A stretch of 64,000 nt of DNA from Marsupella aquatica (lineage: Eukaryota; Marchantiophyta): assembly GCA_973895155.1 (NCBI GenBank), contig OZ316892.1, positions 20,274,001-20,338,000 on the forward strand. Reading direction: 5' to 3'. Position 1 is the stretch's first letter. Each line of letters starts with the position of its first letter. Both the position numbers and the translations under genes were made by a program. This document shows positions 61,411 through 64,000 of this stretch, piece by piece. Under the pieces are notes generated by a model. That model saw only the letters and a program-made list of their open reading frames with translations, did not search any database and had not been told where the DNA came from.

Positions 61411-63461
61411 TCTGTGGATTATAGACTTGTTGAATTGATCTGCCACGAATTCGGAGATGCTATCAATCAATCCAAGCGAAGAATCACATTTGCATCAAGA
61501 ATTGGTGCAACAAAGGTCCAGAATGCAAACAAATCAAGGTTCTAGCAATTAGATTGTTTTCCAAAATAGAGATCAGTCCTGCAAGGCATGTTTCAATCCA
61601 GCCCTGAAATTAGAATTTGAGTAACGAAAGAAGAACTGTATCAATGAACGCGGCAGATGTTCTTGTTGTTATTGCTCTATACATTTTGATTCAAATTGTG
61701 CACTCGTATCTGAATTGGCGATCTTTGAAGATTTCTAGCAAGGACATGAGATGAGTTCATGACCTGGTACCATGACAGGGTACCAGCCTATTGCTTCTCG
61801 CGATGAGCTCTGCCATGCACTTGCCTGACGTGTTGGTACAACATGGAGCAATGCGTTATCTAGTTGCTGTATAATACAGCGAAATATTGGCTTTGTCTGT
61901 GTGTGAAGGCAAACTAGGCACGCGCAATGCCATCTCCTTGCTTTCTCGCTCCTTATCATGCGTATTAATAGTTATGCGCCAATGTGGAAGCTTATATTAG
62001 ATCACAAAAATTAATTCCGAGCATGTCAACACCCAATTGCAACAAGATATACGTCAAACAAAATTCAAATTGGAGGGCATCTATCGCCGACAATAATAAT
62101 AGTTTTGAACCGTCAACTGCAAATCCCCCAAACACTGTTCGACAGTTTGTGAGGAAAAAACGTTTGTCACAGTCACAACCTTTTTCCTGAGTGCACACAT
62201 TGTCCTAAGTACCAATAATACAATTGTCGTTTCCAGATGAAGCTTACCAGAGTTCAAGGAGAGCGAGGTTTGTGTTCGCATGGGTCGGAGGGAAGCAGAA
62301 CAACTGGTTATAGATTTGGGAGGGAATCCCTTTGTGCGATCTGTGACATCTGCACGACAGTACCAAACACTGACTTCAGAATGTGGAATCGACAGGCTGA
62401 AAGGAAACAAAACTTCGACAGCAAAAAGTCCTTGGCGGGATCAATATACAAAAGGAGTGTGTTCAGGAAAACTTGCAACCCATTCTCCAGACCTTGGAGG
62501 CTACAACACGTGATTTTTGGTGAAGAGCCCTTTGAGTCCTGGGGACACCAAGGTAATCTTATAGGCAGCATCCCCAGTGCCTTATGCGAGTTGGCGTTGG
62601 ATTGGGAGCTACGGATTCAGCAATTGAAAATTCTCTATTTTTTTGTTGGTTTGCAATGAAAATCTAGTGGCGAAATTTGACAGAATGTTGATGGAAAGCG
62701 TCAAAAGAAGGATTCCAGAGTATCAGATATTGCCTGTGAGGACGGGCTCAAGAAAATCGAGCACTATGTTATGGAGAGGAAGGTTATGCTGGGAGGTTGC
62801 TAATACCGAGGTTCAGGACTATATAGTACGAAGGAACAAAAAATACTCGGGATGTTAAGGCTGGTGGTGGTGGAAGGAATGCTCGTCCAAATCACGAAAG
62901 CAAAATGAATGAGCAGGTCCAGACGAGAAAAAGAGAGACGAGAAAGAACTAACACAATTTGTCTCTTCGCATGTAATTCATCGACGAAGCCCCAGCAGTG
63001 GGTGCAGCCTTTGCAACGAGCTTGCAACCGTAGCTCCGTCCCTTGTTAACGTAAGAAGAAAACTAGCGCGGTCATTACCGTAGACTTTTCATGGTTAAAA
63101 ATGGCTCCACTGCTCACTCTGCACCACGGCCCTCATCTCTCTCTACTATTGCTCGGCCACTTTTGTGCTCTCCGCGCCTCCCTTCTCGAGGCAGAATTTT
63201 TAGCTCAATGTACTGTAAGTGGAAAACAGATCACGACACCTAACCATCATTCTTTGTCTTATGTTTATCTCTCTGTCCCTCTCCCACCCCCTTGCCGTTA
63301 CGGTATTATGACAAATCACACAGCGCCAATTATACAGACCAAACTCGCTCCTAAGCTTAGAGTCGTCTATTGCTCCCTGCTTTTCCTTTCTGCCCTGACG
63401 AGTGTTTGAGATCTCATTCCATCGCTCAAGACTGTCTATCTATTATAAAGACCTACTTCGA

Positions 63462-63760
63462 ATGCACCTATTCTGCGCTCTCCCTACTACAAAGAATACT
63501 TCCGTTTCACTTCTTCGTTATTGTGTACCTCTCTCTAGTAGTTTTGATGCACCTATTCTACGCTCTCCCTATTATCAAGAATGCACCTATTCTGCGCTCT
63601 CCCTGTTACAAACAATACTTCCGTTTCACTTCTTCGTTACTCTGTACCTCTCTCTTGTACTTTTGATGCACCTATTCTACGCTCTCCCTATTATCAAGGA
63701 TGCACCTATTCTGCGCTCGCCCTATTATCAGGAACTGCTTCCGTTACTCTGTAGCTCTTC
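63462..63760. repeat. 119-bp tandem array, two and a half copies
   Basis: Units start with ATGCACCTATTCTGCGCTC at 63462, 63581 and 63700. Each full unit contains an internal half-repeat, ATGCACCTATTCTACGCTC, and ACTTCCGTTTCACTTCTTCG. The array keeps two plus-strand frames open by repetition only. Confidence 0.9.
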
Positions 63761-63779
63761 TGTAAAATCGAAGAAAAGC

Positions 63780-63811
63780 TTCTCACTCACTCACTCACTC
63801 ACTCACTCACT
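63780..63811. repeat. TCAC microsatellite
   Basis: About seven consecutive TCAC units. Confidence 0.85.
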
Positions 63812-64000
63812 TCTCCTGATAATGCAAAGGGCTGCATTGCCTTAATCATTCATCAGGATTCATTAGAACGAAATGCTACAACGTCAATTATGCTCTCCCC
63901 TGCTCCGGAGCAACATAGAACGCCTTCAAAAACACAAGAGATACACTTCAAGAAATTGACTACTTACTGAACGGACCGGGCTGCCGCTCACCAATGTCAC

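Larger units (their letters stand above)
61411..64000. other. Intergenic region at the right end
   Basis: The stretch next to 61411 should hold the hydrolase leader and promoter. Short overlapping open frames from 62.2 to 62.9 kb on both strands have no recognisable motif. A 119-bp tandem array lies at 63462-63760 and a TCAC microsatellite at 63780-63811. No gene is supported. Confidence 0.5.

Noticed and set aside
62237-62858. Several overlapping plus and minus frames
   Set aside because: None carries a recognisable motif and no consistent splice chain emerged.
63462-63811. Regular repeats as a possible CRISPR array
   Set aside because: Units are contiguous tandem duplicates without unique spacers, in a plant genome.

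Overview
This window looks like nuclear DNA of a land plant. Its genes carry short GT-AG introns in A/T-rich flanks. Two products have plastid-type N-terminal extensions (acyl-ACP desaturase and aspartate kinase). The spaces between genes are filled with small inverted-repeat elements, tandem duplications and microsatellites. I cannot name the species. A non-seed plant is possible, but that is a guess.

Six protein-coding genes can be rebuilt, all on the minus strand. From right to left they are: an epoxide-hydrolase-like alpha/beta hydrolase (7 exons, 57969-61410); a PPO2-type protoporphyrinogen oxidase (about 18 exons, 41099 to about 48876); an ER protein disulfide isomerase ending in KDEL (10 exons, 33596-37471); a monofunctional plastid aspartate kinase in one uninterrupted exon (25758-27545); a small NOPCHAP1/DUF4598-type nucleolar chaperone homologue (4 exons, 21100-22543); and a stearoyl-ACP-type desaturase (3 exons, 3205-8132). 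I joined exons by splice sites, reading phase and conserved motifs. Every joined frame stays open, so all six look intact. The only unresolved piece is the first coding exon of the protoporphyrinogen oxidase.

The gene products act in different processes: fatty-acid desaturation, lysine/threonine/methionine synthesis, box C/D snoRNP assembly, ER oxidative folding, heme/chlorophyll synthesis and epoxide hydrolysis. They do not form a cluster or pathway, which is normal for a plant chromosome.

The intergenic DNA holds the following: 1-3.2 kb, short tandem repeats; 8.1-21.1 kb, pyrimidine-rich DNA, CCGT microsatellites and a probable copia-type LTR remnant; 22.5-25.8 kb, MITE-like elements; 27.5-33.6 kb, three foldback elements within 1.6 kb, one with perfect 15-bp ends and an 8-bp target duplication; 37.5-41.1 kb, a second copy of a dispersed repeat; 48.9-58.0 kb, tandem arrays; 61.4-64.0 kb, a 119-bp tandem array. 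I found no rRNA, convincing tRNA, CRISPR, viral or prokaryotic features, and no sign of an unusual gene system. The most notable points are the intronless aspartate kinase, a GC-AG intron and possible 13-bp coding first exon in the oxidase, a 31-bp micro-exon for the PDI active site, and the foldback-element cluster.
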